From NCBI GenBank assembly GCA_017963805.1, contig JAGCTE010000071.1, positions 34,109 through 98,108 on the forward strand: DNA of 64,000 nucleotides. Direction: 5' to 3'. How positions within the stretch are numbered: position 1 is the first letter of the stretch; each line of letters opens with the position of its first letter. The position numbers and the translations under genes are program-made. Below are positions 46,054 to 54,123 of this stretch, one piece after another. The notes under the pieces were generated by a model, which saw only the letters and a list, made by a program, of their open reading frames with translations, was not told the DNA's origin and ran no database searches. The DNA is from a bacterium. Its GTDB lineage: Bacteria > Auribacterota > UBA3054.

Positions 46054-47223
46054 ATGAATTACTTCCTAACCGAAACTGAACAGATGATAAAGGATACGGC
46101 CCGCGAGGTCGCCCAGAAGTACATCAAGCCGGTGGCTGCCGAGTACGACGAAAAGAACGAATTCGCCTGGGACGTCCAGGAAAAGATTGCGGAAGCCGGT
46201 CTTTGCGGCGTATATATCCCCGAGACTTACGGCGGCATCTGCCCGGAAGGACAGATGGGCATCATGAACCTGGTGGTGGCCGTGGAAGAGCTCAGCAAAG
46301 TCTGCGGCGGCATCTCCCTTGGCCTGGCCGCGACCGCTTTGGGAACCATCCCGCTTATCCTTTTCGGCAACGAAGAACAGAAGCAGAAATACCTGCCCGC
46401 CATAGCGGCCGGTGAAAAGCTCGCGGCCTTCGCACTGACGGAAGCCTGCGCAGGCTCCAACGCCGGCGGCATCCAGACGACCGCCAGGAAAGAAGGGGAC
46501 TACTACATCCTGAACGGCACCAAGCAGTGGATCACCAACGGCAACGTGGCCGAGATGTACACCGTCATCGCCATGACCGACAAGACGCGCGGCGCCAGAG
46601 GCGCCACGGCCTTCCTGGTCGACAAGGGCACGCCGGGCTTCTCTTTCGGCAAGAAGGAAAACAAGATGGGCATCCGCGCCTCCTCGACTTATGAGCTGGT
46701 CTTCGAAGACTGCAAGATCCCCGCTTCCGCAATCCTCGGCAAGGAAGGCCACGGCTTCCTGTCCGCCATGAAGACCTTCGACATGTCCCGCCCCGGCGTG
46801 GCCGCCCAGGCTCTGGGCATCGCCGCCGGCGCTCTTGAGGACGCCGTCGATTACGCCAGGACCAGGGAACAGTTCGGCAAGCCCGTTATCAGCAACCAGG
46901 GCCTGCGCTTCCTCTTGGCCGACATGGCCATGAAGGTCGAGACCGCCCGCGCCATGGTCTACGCCACGGCCCGCTCCATCGACTCCGGCGACCGCAACTG
47001 CTCCAAGGAATCCGCCATCGCCAAGTGCTACGCCTCCGACGTCGCCATGCAGGTGACGACCGACGCTGTCCAGGTCTTCGGCGGCTACGGTTACATGAAG
47101 GAATACCCGATGGAGAAGAGAATGCGCGACGCCAAGATCACCCAGATCTACGAAGGCACCAACCAGATCCAGCGCGAAGTAATCGGCCAGTGCCTCATCA
47201 AGGAAGCGGCCGCTAAAAAATAA
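46054..47223 (+). CDS. Acyl-CoA dehydrogenase (short/medium-chain type)
   Basis: Flavoprotein of 389 residues that oxidises acyl-CoA or, in fermenters, reduces enoyl-CoA with electrons from ETF. Motifs: AFALTEACAGSNAGG and WITNG for FAD and substrate, RTREQFGKPV, QVFGGYGYMKEYPMEKRMRDAKI, and the catalytic glutamate in QIYEGTNQIQR. The last pattern is that of butyryl-CoA/short-chain dehydrogenases. It is directly followed by etfB and a ferredoxin-etfA fusion, which form its electron partner. Confidence 0.95.
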   Translation: MNYFLTETEQMIKDTAREVAQKYIKPVAAEYDEKNEFAWDVQEKIAEAGLCGVYIPETYGGICPEGQMGIMNLVVAVEELSKVCGGISLGLAATALGTIPLILFGNEEQKQKYLPAIAAGEKLAAFALTEACAGSNAGGIQTTARKEGDYYILNGTKQWITNGNVAEMYTVIAMTDKTRGARGATAFLVDKGTPGFSFGKKENKMGIRASSTYELVFEDCKIPASAILGKEGHGFLSAMKTFDMSRPGVAAQALGIAAGALEDAVDYARTREQFGKPVISNQGLRFLLADMAMKVETARAMVYATARSIDSGDRNCSKESAIAKCYASDVAMQVTTDAVQVFGGYGYMKEYPMEKRMRDAKITQIYEGTNQIQREVIGQCLIKEAAAKK

Positions 47224-47237
47224 TCTTTTAAAAAGCT

Positions 47238-48023
47238 ATGAACATCATCGTAACCATAAAGCAGGTCCCCGATGCGGCCAACGTCCGCATCAACCCTGAG
47301 ACGAAGACCCTCGTTAGGGAAGGCGTCGAGTCCATGATGAACCCCCTGGACGCCTACGCCCTCGAAGAGGCTGTCAGACTGAAAGAAAAATTAGGCGGAA
47401 AAGTGACCGTCGTCTGCATGGGCCCTCCCATGGCGGAAGCGGTCTTAAGGGAAGCCATAAGCCTTGGCGCCGACGAGGCCGTCCTCCTCTCCGACAGAGC
47501 GGTGGCCGGTTCCGACACGCTGGCCACTTCCTACGCCCTTTCCCAGACCATTAGCAAAATAGGGGATTATGACCTCATCTTGGGCGGCAAGCAGGCAATA
47601 GACGGCGACACCGCCCAGGTGGGCCCCGGCATCGCCGTGAACCTTGACATCCCGCAGGTCACCTGCGTCAGGAAAGTGAGGGAATGCGCCAACGGCAAAA
47701 TGATAGTCGAGCGCATGACGGAAGAAGGCTACGACGTCGTGGAAGTGACGCTTCCCGCGGTCGTGACCGTCGTGAAAGAGATCAACGAGCCCAGGATCGC
47801 CAGCCTGAAAGGCAAGATGGCGGCCAAGAGGGCGCAGATAAAAGTGATGACCGCCGCCGACATCGAAGCCGACCTCACGAGGCTCGGATTGAAAGGCTCT
47901 CCCACCAACGTGGTCGAGATCTTCTCCCCCGAGGCCAGGCAGGGCGGAGTGAAACTTGAAGGCGCGCCCGAAGAGCAGGCCAGATCGCTCGTCGCCGCTT
48001 TGAAAGAAAACCAGCTTTTGTAA
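47238..48023 (+). CDS. etfB: Electron transfer flavoprotein beta subunit
   Basis: A 261-residue EtfB with the family start IVTIKQVPDA, the nucleotide-binding LGGKQAIDGDTAQVGPGIA, and the signature VEVTLPAVVTVVKEINEPR. Pairs with EtfA to hold FAD and a second nucleotide or flavin. It lies 14 bases after the dehydrogenase and 9 bases before etfA, so all three are one operon. Confidence 0.95.
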   Translation: MNIIVTIKQVPDAANVRINPETKTLVREGVESMMNPLDAYALEEAVRLKEKLGGKVTVVCMGPPMAEAVLREAISLGADEAVLLSDRAVAGSDTLATSYALSQTISKIGDYDLILGGKQAIDGDTAQVGPGIAVNLDIPQVTCVRKVRECANGKMIVERMTEEGYDVVEVTLPAVVTVVKEINEPRIASLKGKMAAKRAQIKVMTAADIEADLTRLGLKGSPTNVVEIFSPEARQGGVKLEGAPEEQARSLVAALKENQLL

Positions 48024-48032
48024 GGAGTCGTC

Positions 48033-49223
48033 ATGCCGATAAAAATAAACAAAGAAACATGCGTGGGATGCGGAGCGTGCGTCGCCCAGTGTCCTTTCGG
48101 CGCTTTGAGCCTCGTTGACAACTGCGCCTTTGTGGAAGAGACCAAATGCAAATTCTGCGGGAAATGCGCCACCGTCTGTCCCTGCGAAGCCATTACCGTC
48201 GTCAAAGAGGAAATGAAAGTCCAGGACGACCTCGGAAGTTACAAGGACATCTGGGTCTTCGCCGAACAGAAGAAAGGCCAGGTTGCGGGCGTCAGCTTCG
48301 AGCTTCTGGCCAAGGCCAGGGAACTCGCGGCTCAGAAACCTAATCAGGTGGTTGCGGTCGTTCTGCACGACGGCTGCAACGCCGAAATAGAAAAACAGCT
48401 CATATCCAAAGGCGCGGATAAAGTCGTTTCCGTTTCCGCTCCCGAACTGAAGGATTTCGACGACCTCACTTATTCCAATGTCCTTTACCGCCTGGTAAAA
48501 GAACGCAAGCCCGAAATTATCCTCTGCGGCGCCACGACCATCGGCCGCGCCCTGATGCCGAGAGTGGCGGTCATGCTCAAGACCGGTTTGACCGCGGACT
48601 GCACGGGTCTGCACATCGATCCCGAGACCGGTTTGCTCATCCAGACCCGCCCGGCTTTCGGGGGAAACATCATGGCGCGCATTCGCTGCCAGAACACCAG
48701 GCCGCAGATGGCGACCGTGAGGCACAAAGTATTTGCGGAAGCGGAGCCCGATCCTTCCCGCAGCGGCGAAGTGGAAACGGTTGCCTTCAATAAGGAAGAT
48801 CTTTCTTTAAGAAGCAAAGTTCTGGAAGTCGTCGAGAACATCGGGGAACAGGTGAAGCTGACCGACGCCAACATAATAGTCAGCGGCGGCCGCGGCATGA
48901 AAGGCCCCGAGAACTTCGCCTTGCTGAAAGAACTGGCGGAGGCCTTGGGAGGCGCTGTGGGCGCCAGCAGGGCGGCCGTCGACGCCGGCTGGATACCTTA
49001 CGCCCACCAGGTGGGACAGACGGGCAAAACGGTCTGCCCCACTGTCTACATCGCCTGCGGCATCTCCGGCCAGATCCAGCATCTTGTCGGCATGCAGTCT
49101 TCGGACGTCATCGTCGCGATCAACAAGGATCCGGAATGCCCCATGATGAAGATCGCCAACTACGCTATAGAGGGCGACCTCTTCGAGATCATTCCGCTCA
49201 TCATAAAAGAGCTCAAAAAGTAA
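48033..49223 (+). CDS. etfA: Electron transfer flavoprotein alpha subunit with N-terminal ferredoxin domain
   Basis: A 396-residue fusion. Residues 1-62 are a 2[4Fe-4S] ferredoxin domain (CVGCGACVAQC and CKFCGKCATVC, each followed by P or its equivalent); residues about 70-396 are EtfA with the FAD-binding SGGRGMKGPENFALLKELA, GQTGKTVCPTVYIACGISG and AINKDPECPMM. Similar ferredoxin-EtfA proteins occur in electron-bifurcating acyl-CoA reductase complexes of anaerobes such as the caffeyl-CoA system. With the adjacent dehydrogenase this suggests NADH-driven enoyl-CoA reduction coupled to ferredoxin; the direction is inferred. Confidence 0.94.
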   Translation: MPIKINKETCVGCGACVAQCPFGALSLVDNCAFVEETKCKFCGKCATVCPCEAITVVKEEMKVQDDLGSYKDIWVFAEQKKGQVAGVSFELLAKARELAAQKPNQVVAVVLHDGCNAEIEKQLISKGADKVVSVSAPELKDFDDLTYSNVLYRLVKERKPEIILCGATTIGRALMPRVAVMLKTGLTADCTGLHIDPETGLLIQTRPAFGGNIMARIRCQNTRPQMATVRHKVFAEAEPDPSRSGEVETVAFNKEDLSLRSKVLEVVENIGEQVKLTDANIIVSGGRGMKGPENFALLKELAEALGGAVGASRAAVDAGWIPYAHQVGQTGKTVCPTVYIACGISGQIQHLVGMQSSDVIVAINKDPECPMMKIANYAIEGDLFEIIPLIIKELKK

Positions 49224-50570
49224 GTGCCTGAAAGCATCGTCATACTTGGCGGCGGCGGTCACGCCGCGGTCGTGGAAGCGGCGCTTCTTTCTTCCGGAAG
49301 GGGCGTCGAGGCCTTTTTGGACGACGGCCTGCCAGTTGGCAGCAAAGTCATAGAAGGCGAAGTCAAAGGCAAGATCGCGGACCTCGCTTCCCTGAAGGGG
49401 AAGGCGGACAAGGTCCACGCCGCCATAGGCTCCAACGAAGCCCGCTTCACGCTTCTTCATAAAGCCAAAGAGCTGGGCTTCAAGCCTGAGACGATCGTCC
49501 ATCCGACGGCTTTCGTCGACCCATCCGCTAAGCTGGGAGAGGGAGTTTTCGTAGCGGCCGGAGCCTTCATAGGCCCGAGGGCGGAAGTGGGCGACGGTGC
49601 GATAATCAACACCAAGGCGAGCGTCGACCATGACTGCAGGATTGGCTCTTACTCACACATCTGTCCTGGCGTCATCCTGACCGGCGCGGTGAAAGTCGGA
49701 CCTCTGACCACCGTGGGCGCGGGCTCGATCGTCAAGCCGCTCGTGAAAATAGGCGCCAACGACCTCATAGGTTCAGGCTCCATAGTCGTAAAGAATATAG
49801 GCGACAATACGGTGGCTTTCGGCTCTCCCGCCAAAGCGGTGAAAAGCAACAGAAGGCCGAAGGATCCCAATGCCAGGAAGCTTGCGCCCAAAATGAGCGA
49901 CAGCGCGAAAAGAACTCTCACCATCGTCATAGTGTCCCTGATTTTCGCCACCGCCTTCATATTGCTTTCCATCTGGCGCTACGACCGCGTACTGGCGGAG
50001 TTCGTGCACACGCCTCTCAGGGACAAGCTGCAGGACCTCAATCTCCTGGGCGAGATCTCGCTGATCTGCAAGAAGCCCTACGTCACCATGCTTGTGGCGC
50101 CCTTCTTCGTGTTTTTCACCTTCATCAGGTTCAACCGCGAGTGGTATAGGAAGCTGGGATACTACCTGCTTTCCATGGGCGTCTGCGGCGTCATGTCCAG
50201 CCTTCTCAAAGAGTGTTTCCGCCGGGCCAGGCCTTACAATCTCTTCCGCGAGGCCGGCCATTACGGCTTCTTCTTCTACGAACAGACCAAGAACGCTTTC
50301 AAGAGCTTCCCGTCCGGGCACTCCATGGAGGTGGCCACCATGGCCGCGGTCTTCTGGTTCATCTTCCCGAAGCTCAGGCCCTTTTTCGTCGCCGCGGCTG
50401 TGCTTATGATGGCCGACCGCATCCTGATGGAAAGGCACTTCCTTTCCGACACAATAGCGGGCGCGACGGTAGGCATCGCGATCGCGCTTTTGGTCAAGGA
50501 ATTCTTGGCGCCGATAGTTCTCGATTTGGTTGAGAAACTATTGAAAAAAGCACGCATCGCGAAGGACTGA
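49224..50570 (+). CDS. Fusion of NeuD-type sugar O/N-acyltransferase and PAP2 phosphatase
   Basis: A 448-residue protein starting with GTG one codon after the etfA stop. Residues 1-210 match the NeuD/PglD acyltransferase group: nucleotide-binding VILGGGGHAAVVEAALL, then a left-handed beta helix of hexapeptides (GVFVAAGAFIGPRAEVGDGA). Residues about 228-440 are a membrane PAP2 domain with all three motifs: KECFRRARP (near 329), PSGH (near 363) and R-x5-H-x3-D in RILMERHFLSD (near 398). PAP2 enzymes cleave lipid pyrophosphates or phosphates. The fusion would join sugar acylation to carrier-lipid recycling at the membrane; that joint role is inferred. Followed by a strong terminator. Confidence 0.88.
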   Translation: MPESIVILGGGGHAAVVEAALLSSGRGVEAFLDDGLPVGSKVIEGEVKGKIADLASLKGKADKVHAAIGSNEARFTLLHKAKELGFKPETIVHPTAFVDPSAKLGEGVFVAAGAFIGPRAEVGDGAIINTKASVDHDCRIGSYSHICPGVILTGAVKVGPLTTVGAGSIVKPLVKIGANDLIGSGSIVVKNIGDNTVAFGSPAKAVKSNRRPKDPNARKLAPKMSDSAKRTLTIVIVSLIFATAFILLSIWRYDRVLAEFVHTPLRDKLQDLNLLGEISLICKKPYVTMLVAPFFVFFTFIRFNREWYRKLGYYLLSMGVCGVMSSLLKECFRRARPYNLFREAGHYGFFFYEQTKNAFKSFPSGHSMEVATMAAVFWFIFPKLRPFFVAAAVLMMADRILMERHFLSDTIAGATVGIAIALLVKEFLAPIVLDLVEKLLKKARIAKD

Positions 50571-50584
50571 AAGTCCTTGAAATT

Positions 50585-50611
50585 GGGGCCCGCGGGGCCC
50601 CTTTTTTTTTG
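50585..50611 (+). terminator. Intrinsic terminator after the ETF/NeuD-PAP2 operon
   Basis: Very GC-rich stem (50585-50591 with 50595-50601) followed by a run of nine to ten T. Confidence 0.93.
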
Positions 50612-50636
50612 TGTTTCATTCAGACACGAAATTGGG

Positions 50637-50642
50637 TATAAT
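50637..50642 (+). promoter_or_regulatory. Promoter upstream of the HAD/secretion cluster
   Basis: Consensus -10 TATAAT with a weak -35 TTTCAT 17 bases upstream; start codon 42 bases downstream. It may drive the HAD gene and the pseudopilin and secretion genes after it. Confidence 0.5.
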
Positions 50643-50683
50643 AAAAAGATATAGAAGTATAACTACATATTTCGGAGCAAGAC

Positions 50684-51271
50684 ATGTATCTTTTCGATCT
50701 GGGAAAGGTCGTCCTCTCTTACGACCAGGAAGCGACCATGAAGAAGCTGGCGGGTTCCCTGAATCCGCTGACGGCTCTTCTTATCTTCGCCAAGAAGGAC
50801 GAATTCATGGCGGAATTCAAACGCGACACGGAACTGCTGGAAAGCGGCCGCATGACCATGAGCCAGTTCTTCCTTCGCCTGAAAGGGAAGACGGGCCTCG
50901 ACCTGACGGAGGAGAAGTTCATGGAGATCTGGCAGTCCGGTTACGAGTACTATGAGGACGTCCTCGCAAAGATTGCCGAGCTTTCCCAAAAGGAAAAATG
51001 CGGCGTGGCGGCCAACCTCTCCGAGGCCCAGGAGGAGATCCTTAGGAAAAGGGATGACTTCGCGCCCTTTACGGACTGGGCCTGCTCCTGGAAACTGGGG
51101 ATCCTGAGAAACAGCCCCGACTTCTTCCTGAAGGCGGCCGAAACGCTCGGAGTTTCTCCCGCCGACTGCACCTACATAGACGACCGCGAGGAGAATCTTG
51201 CCTTTGCCAAAGAGGCCGGCATGAAGACGCTCCTTTACACATCGATCTCCGACCTGGACAAACTTTCCTGA
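50684..51271 (+). CDS. HAD superfamily hydrolase (YihX-like phosphatase)
   Basis: A 195-residue HAD protein of the group with an N-terminal FDLGKVV motif, as in alpha-D-glucose-1-phosphate phosphatase YihX. The nucleophile Asp is present; the second Asp of the usual DxD is replaced by Gly, as is normal for this group's DLGxV form. The motif IV acids are in CTYIDDREENLAFAKEAGM. Motif III is KLGILRNSPDFF rather than the usual K-x-D/E-P context. Substrate unknown. It is 2 bases before the pseudopilin gene, so it may simply share the promoter. Confidence 0.87.
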   Translation: MYLFDLGKVVLSYDQEATMKKLAGSLNPLTALLIFAKKDEFMAEFKRDTELLESGRMTMSQFFLRLKGKTGLDLTEEKFMEIWQSGYEYYEDVLAKIAELSQKEKCGVAANLSEAQEEILRKRDDFAPFTDWACSWKLGILRNSPDFFLKAAETLGVSPADCTYIDDREENLAFAKEAGMKTLLYTSISDLDKLS

Positions 51272-51273
51272 GA

Positions 51274-52098
51274 ATGAAGACCAAAGGCTTTACAATTTTG
51301 GAACTGCTTCTGACGATGTCGATCATGGTCATGGTCATGACTATGATCCAGTCGGCTCTGGCCATTTCCAGTAAAGTCTGCAGCGGCGGCCGCGACAGGG
51401 CCCAGCTTTTCCACGGCGCAAGGCTCGCCATGGACGAGATGCTCAGCGCTTTTTCCAACATGGAATACGCCTCGACCGGCAAATATGAGTTCGCGGTGTC
51501 CACCGGCGACGTCGAGGGCTACCCAATGGACAGCGTCGACATGGTCACGCTTTCGCCCCCCATCCAGCTTGATTCGCGCTGGCTGGCCGGCGAGGTCAGG
51601 GTCCGCTATTCGATAGGGACGGGCGAGGGCGGCGTTAGGGTCCTGCAAAAGGAGGTCTCTTATCCCACTGACGAAGGCGCCGAAGTCGACGTGCCGTCCG
51701 TCGTGCCGCTCGTCGAAGGCGTGGTGGGCATGGAGCTTTCCTTCTACGACGAGGACGGCAACATTTCCAGAGGCTGGGACTCTTCCATTTCCGAGCAGGA
51801 CGGCTCGAAGCCTTATGAAGTCGTCATAACGCTCTTCTTGGATCTCGGCAAGACGATACAGCCCATCTGCAGCGCCGCCATGCTTCCCACTATGAAAGTC
51901 AAGAACGGCCAGAACGACGGCGTTAACGCCGGAAACGGAAACGAAAGGACCCCCGTTCCCGAGATGGAAGATCCGGAAGACGACTTCGGAGGCGGAGGCG
52001 GCGGAAGGCGCGGCGGATCCGGCGGCAGAGGCTCGAGAGGCGGCGGCGGGAGCCCCGGCGGCGGCCCCAGAGGCGGCGGCGGACCATCCCCCGAATAA
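51274..52098 (+). CDS. GspJ-like pseudopilin with Gly/Arg-rich tail
   Basis: A 274-residue prepilin-like protein. The type III signal KGFTILELLLTMSIMVMVMT gives cleavage after Gly5 with Glu at +5, so it needs a prepilin peptidase. The body (about 30-215) resembles GspJ, a minor pseudopilin at the tip of type II secretion pseudopili. The last 45 residues are almost only Gly, Arg, Ser and Pro (from about 51988), which is not typical of the family. It lies just upstream of gspE. Assignment to GspJ, rather than GspH or a type IV pilin, is moderate. Confidence 0.75.
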   Translation: MKTKGFTILELLLTMSIMVMVMTMIQSALAISSKVCSGGRDRAQLFHGARLAMDEMLSAFSNMEYASTGKYEFAVSTGDVEGYPMDSVDMVTLSPPIQLDSRWLAGEVRVRYSIGTGEGGVRVLQKEVSYPTDEGAEVDVPSVVPLVEGVVGMELSFYDEDGNISRGWDSSISEQDGSKPYEVVITLFLDLGKTIQPICSAAMLPTMKVKNGQNDGVNAGNGNERTPVPEMEDPEDDFGGGGGGRRGGSGGRGSRGGGGSPGGGPRGGGGPSPE

Positions 52099-52137
52099 AA
52101 CTACTCTAACGGAAAATAAATCTCAAAGGACAAATAA

Positions 52138-53670
52138 ATGAGTGAGGAAAGCTTCAATCTGTCGACGGCCAAAATAGACCAGCAGCTTTTTTACAAGCTG
52201 CCCTACGCCTTTTTGGAGAAGCATCAGCTTATTCCCATCTGCGAGCCGAGGCCCGGCGTGACGCAGGTCGCCATGGCGGATCCCGACGACATCGAGACGC
52301 TCGACGAACTGAAGCGCGTCATCAACACCGAACTCGAGATCGTCAAGGCGACCCCGGAAGAGATCGAGGAAGCGATCGAACGCTGCAACAGCGGCAACGC
52401 CCAGTCCGTCGAAAAAGTCATCCAGGACCTTACCGAGGACGACCTCGAGATCATTGGCAACATCAGGGAAGACCAGGACGGAGTCGACGTGGCGAACGAG
52501 GCGCCCATAATCAAGCTCGTGAACCTCATCATTTGGAACGCCCTGCAGATGAGGGCTTCCGATATTCACATCGAGCCCTTTGAGAACCAGCTTCTGGTCA
52601 GGTACCGCGTGGACGGCGTTTTGCACGAGATGAGCTCGCCCCCGCACAACCTGCACGCCGCCATTCTTTCGCGTATCAAGATCATGTCCGACCTCGACAT
52701 CTCGGAAAGAAGAACGACCCAGGACGGCCGCATACAAATGAAGCTTGGCTCAAAGGAGATCGACATCCGTGTCTCCATCATGCCGACCGTCTGGGGCGAG
52801 AACGTGGTCATGCGTCTTCTGGACAAGAGCGGGCTCATGCTCGACCTAACCGACCTCGGCTTCGACGAGCACCATCTGAAGCTTTACGATTCTATGCTGA
52901 GAGTCTCCCATGGCATCGTTCTGGTGACAGGACCTACCGGCAGCGGTAAGACTACGACGCTCTACAGTTCGCTGAAAGTTCTGAACAAGCCGGACGTCAA
53001 GATCATCACGATCGAAGACCCTGTGGAATATCAAATCAAGGGCATCAACCAGATCCACGTCAACGCCAAGGTGGGCCTTACCTTCGCGCAGGGCTTGCGT
53101 TCCATTCTGCGTCAGGACCCCGACATCGTGATGGTCGGTGAAATTCGTGACGTGGAGACGGCTGAGACCGCCGTGCAGGCGTCCTTGACCGGCCACCTTG
53201 TCTTCTCGACTCTGCACACCAACGACGCGCCTTCCGCCATCACGCGTCTCATCGACATGGGCGTGGAGCCGTATCTGATCACGTCTTCCGTGATCGGAGT
53301 TTTGGCTCAGCGACTCGTGCGCGTTTTGTGCCCGTACTGCAAAGAAGAGAGCGAGGAGGATGTCACGGAAGCGCTCGACAGGCTTATGATACCCGAAGAA
53401 ATAGCGCCGAGAGGAAAGCACAAGATCTTCAAGGCCAAGGGTTGCGAGAAATGCCGCGACACCGGCTTCAAAGGCAGAATATCGCTTTTCGAGATCATGC
53501 AGATGAGCGAGGAGATCAAGGCGCTGACTCTTAAGAGAGCGGCGGCCTACGAGATCAAAAAGCAGGCCATTAAGGAAGGCATGGTGACGCTGCAGCATTC
53601 CGGCTGGCAGAAAGTCTTGGCCGGCGTGACGACCCTGGAAGAAGTGTTGAGCGTTACGGAAGAAGTGTAA
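52138..53670 (+). CDS. gspE: Type II secretion/type IV pilus assembly ATPase GspE/PilB
   Basis: A 510-residue cytoplasmic motor. The N-terminal MshE-like domain (about 10-105) is followed by the catalytic domain with RASDIHIEP, Walker A GPTGSGKTTTLYSS, the Asp box ITIEDPVEYQI, Walker B DPDIVMVGEIRD and the His box GHLVFSTLHTNDA. A C4 zinc site (CPYC ... CEKC) sits near residue 400-440. GspE and PilB are hard to separate; the neighbouring GspG-type pseudopilin favours type II secretion. It starts 39 bases after the pseudopilin gene. Confidence 0.94.
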   Translation: MSEESFNLSTAKIDQQLFYKLPYAFLEKHQLIPICEPRPGVTQVAMADPDDIETLDELKRVINTELEIVKATPEEIEEAIERCNSGNAQSVEKVIQDLTEDDLEIIGNIREDQDGVDVANEAPIIKLVNLIIWNALQMRASDIHIEPFENQLLVRYRVDGVLHEMSSPPHNLHAAILSRIKIMSDLDISERRTTQDGRIQMKLGSKEIDIRVSIMPTVWGENVVMRLLDKSGLMLDLTDLGFDEHHLKLYDSMLRVSHGIVLVTGPTGSGKTTTLYSSLKVLNKPDVKIITIEDPVEYQIKGINQIHVNAKVGLTFAQGLRSILRQDPDIVMVGEIRDVETAETAVQASLTGHLVFSTLHTNDAPSAITRLIDMGVEPYLITSSVIGVLAQRLVRVLCPYCKEESEEDVTEALDRLMIPEEIAPRGKHKIFKAKGCEKCRDTGFKGRISLFEIMQMSEEIKALTLKRAAAYEIKKQAIKEGMVTLQHSGWQKVLAGVTTLEEVLSVTEEV

Positions 53671-53696
53671 ACAATCCCAAATCAATTGGAGGCAAT

Positions 53697-54098
53697 ATGA
53701 ACAATACGAGTCAAAAGAGCAAACGCCGCATCCTTGAACGCGGCTTCACCCTGGTCGAAATGATGGTCGTGGTCGCGGTCATCGGCATCCTGGGCTCCGT
53801 TGTCGGCGGAAAGCTGATCGGCAACACCGAAAAGGCCCGCAAGGCCAAAGCGATCATGGAGATCAAGGAATTCGAGACTCAGGCCGAGCTCTACCAGCTC
53901 AACAACGGCAAGCCGATAACGGCTTTGTCAGACCTTTATCCGGAGTATCTGAAAGAGGCTCCCGGCCCCGATCCCTGGGGCAACGAGTACGTCGTGACTG
54001 TCGAGAGCGACGGCACGGTCCGCGTGACCAGCTCCGGCGTCACCAGCGACGAGACCGAAGGCAAAGCCGGCGGCCAGACCGCCGATTGGGGCAAATGA
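53697..54098 (+). CDS. gspG: Major pseudopilin GspG
   Basis: A 133-residue type II secretion pseudopilin. After a 16-residue leader the signal RGFTLVEMMVVVAVIGILGS is cut after Gly with Glu at +5. The C-terminal half has the GspG features LYQLNNGKPIT, ALSDLYPEYL, GPDPWGNEYVV, the last near the calcium-binding loop. The gene has a GGAGG site. It is the clearest marker that the locus is secretion-like rather than pilus-like. Confidence 0.93.
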   Translation: MNNTSQKSKRRILERGFTLVEMMVVVAVIGILGSVVGGKLIGNTEKARKAKAIMEIKEFETQAELYQLNNGKPITALSDLYPEYLKEAPGPDPWGNEYVVTVESDGTVRVTSSGVTSDETEGKAGGQTADWGK

Positions 54099-54123
54099 TC
54101 TTAATCTCCAAATTTGAACCGCT

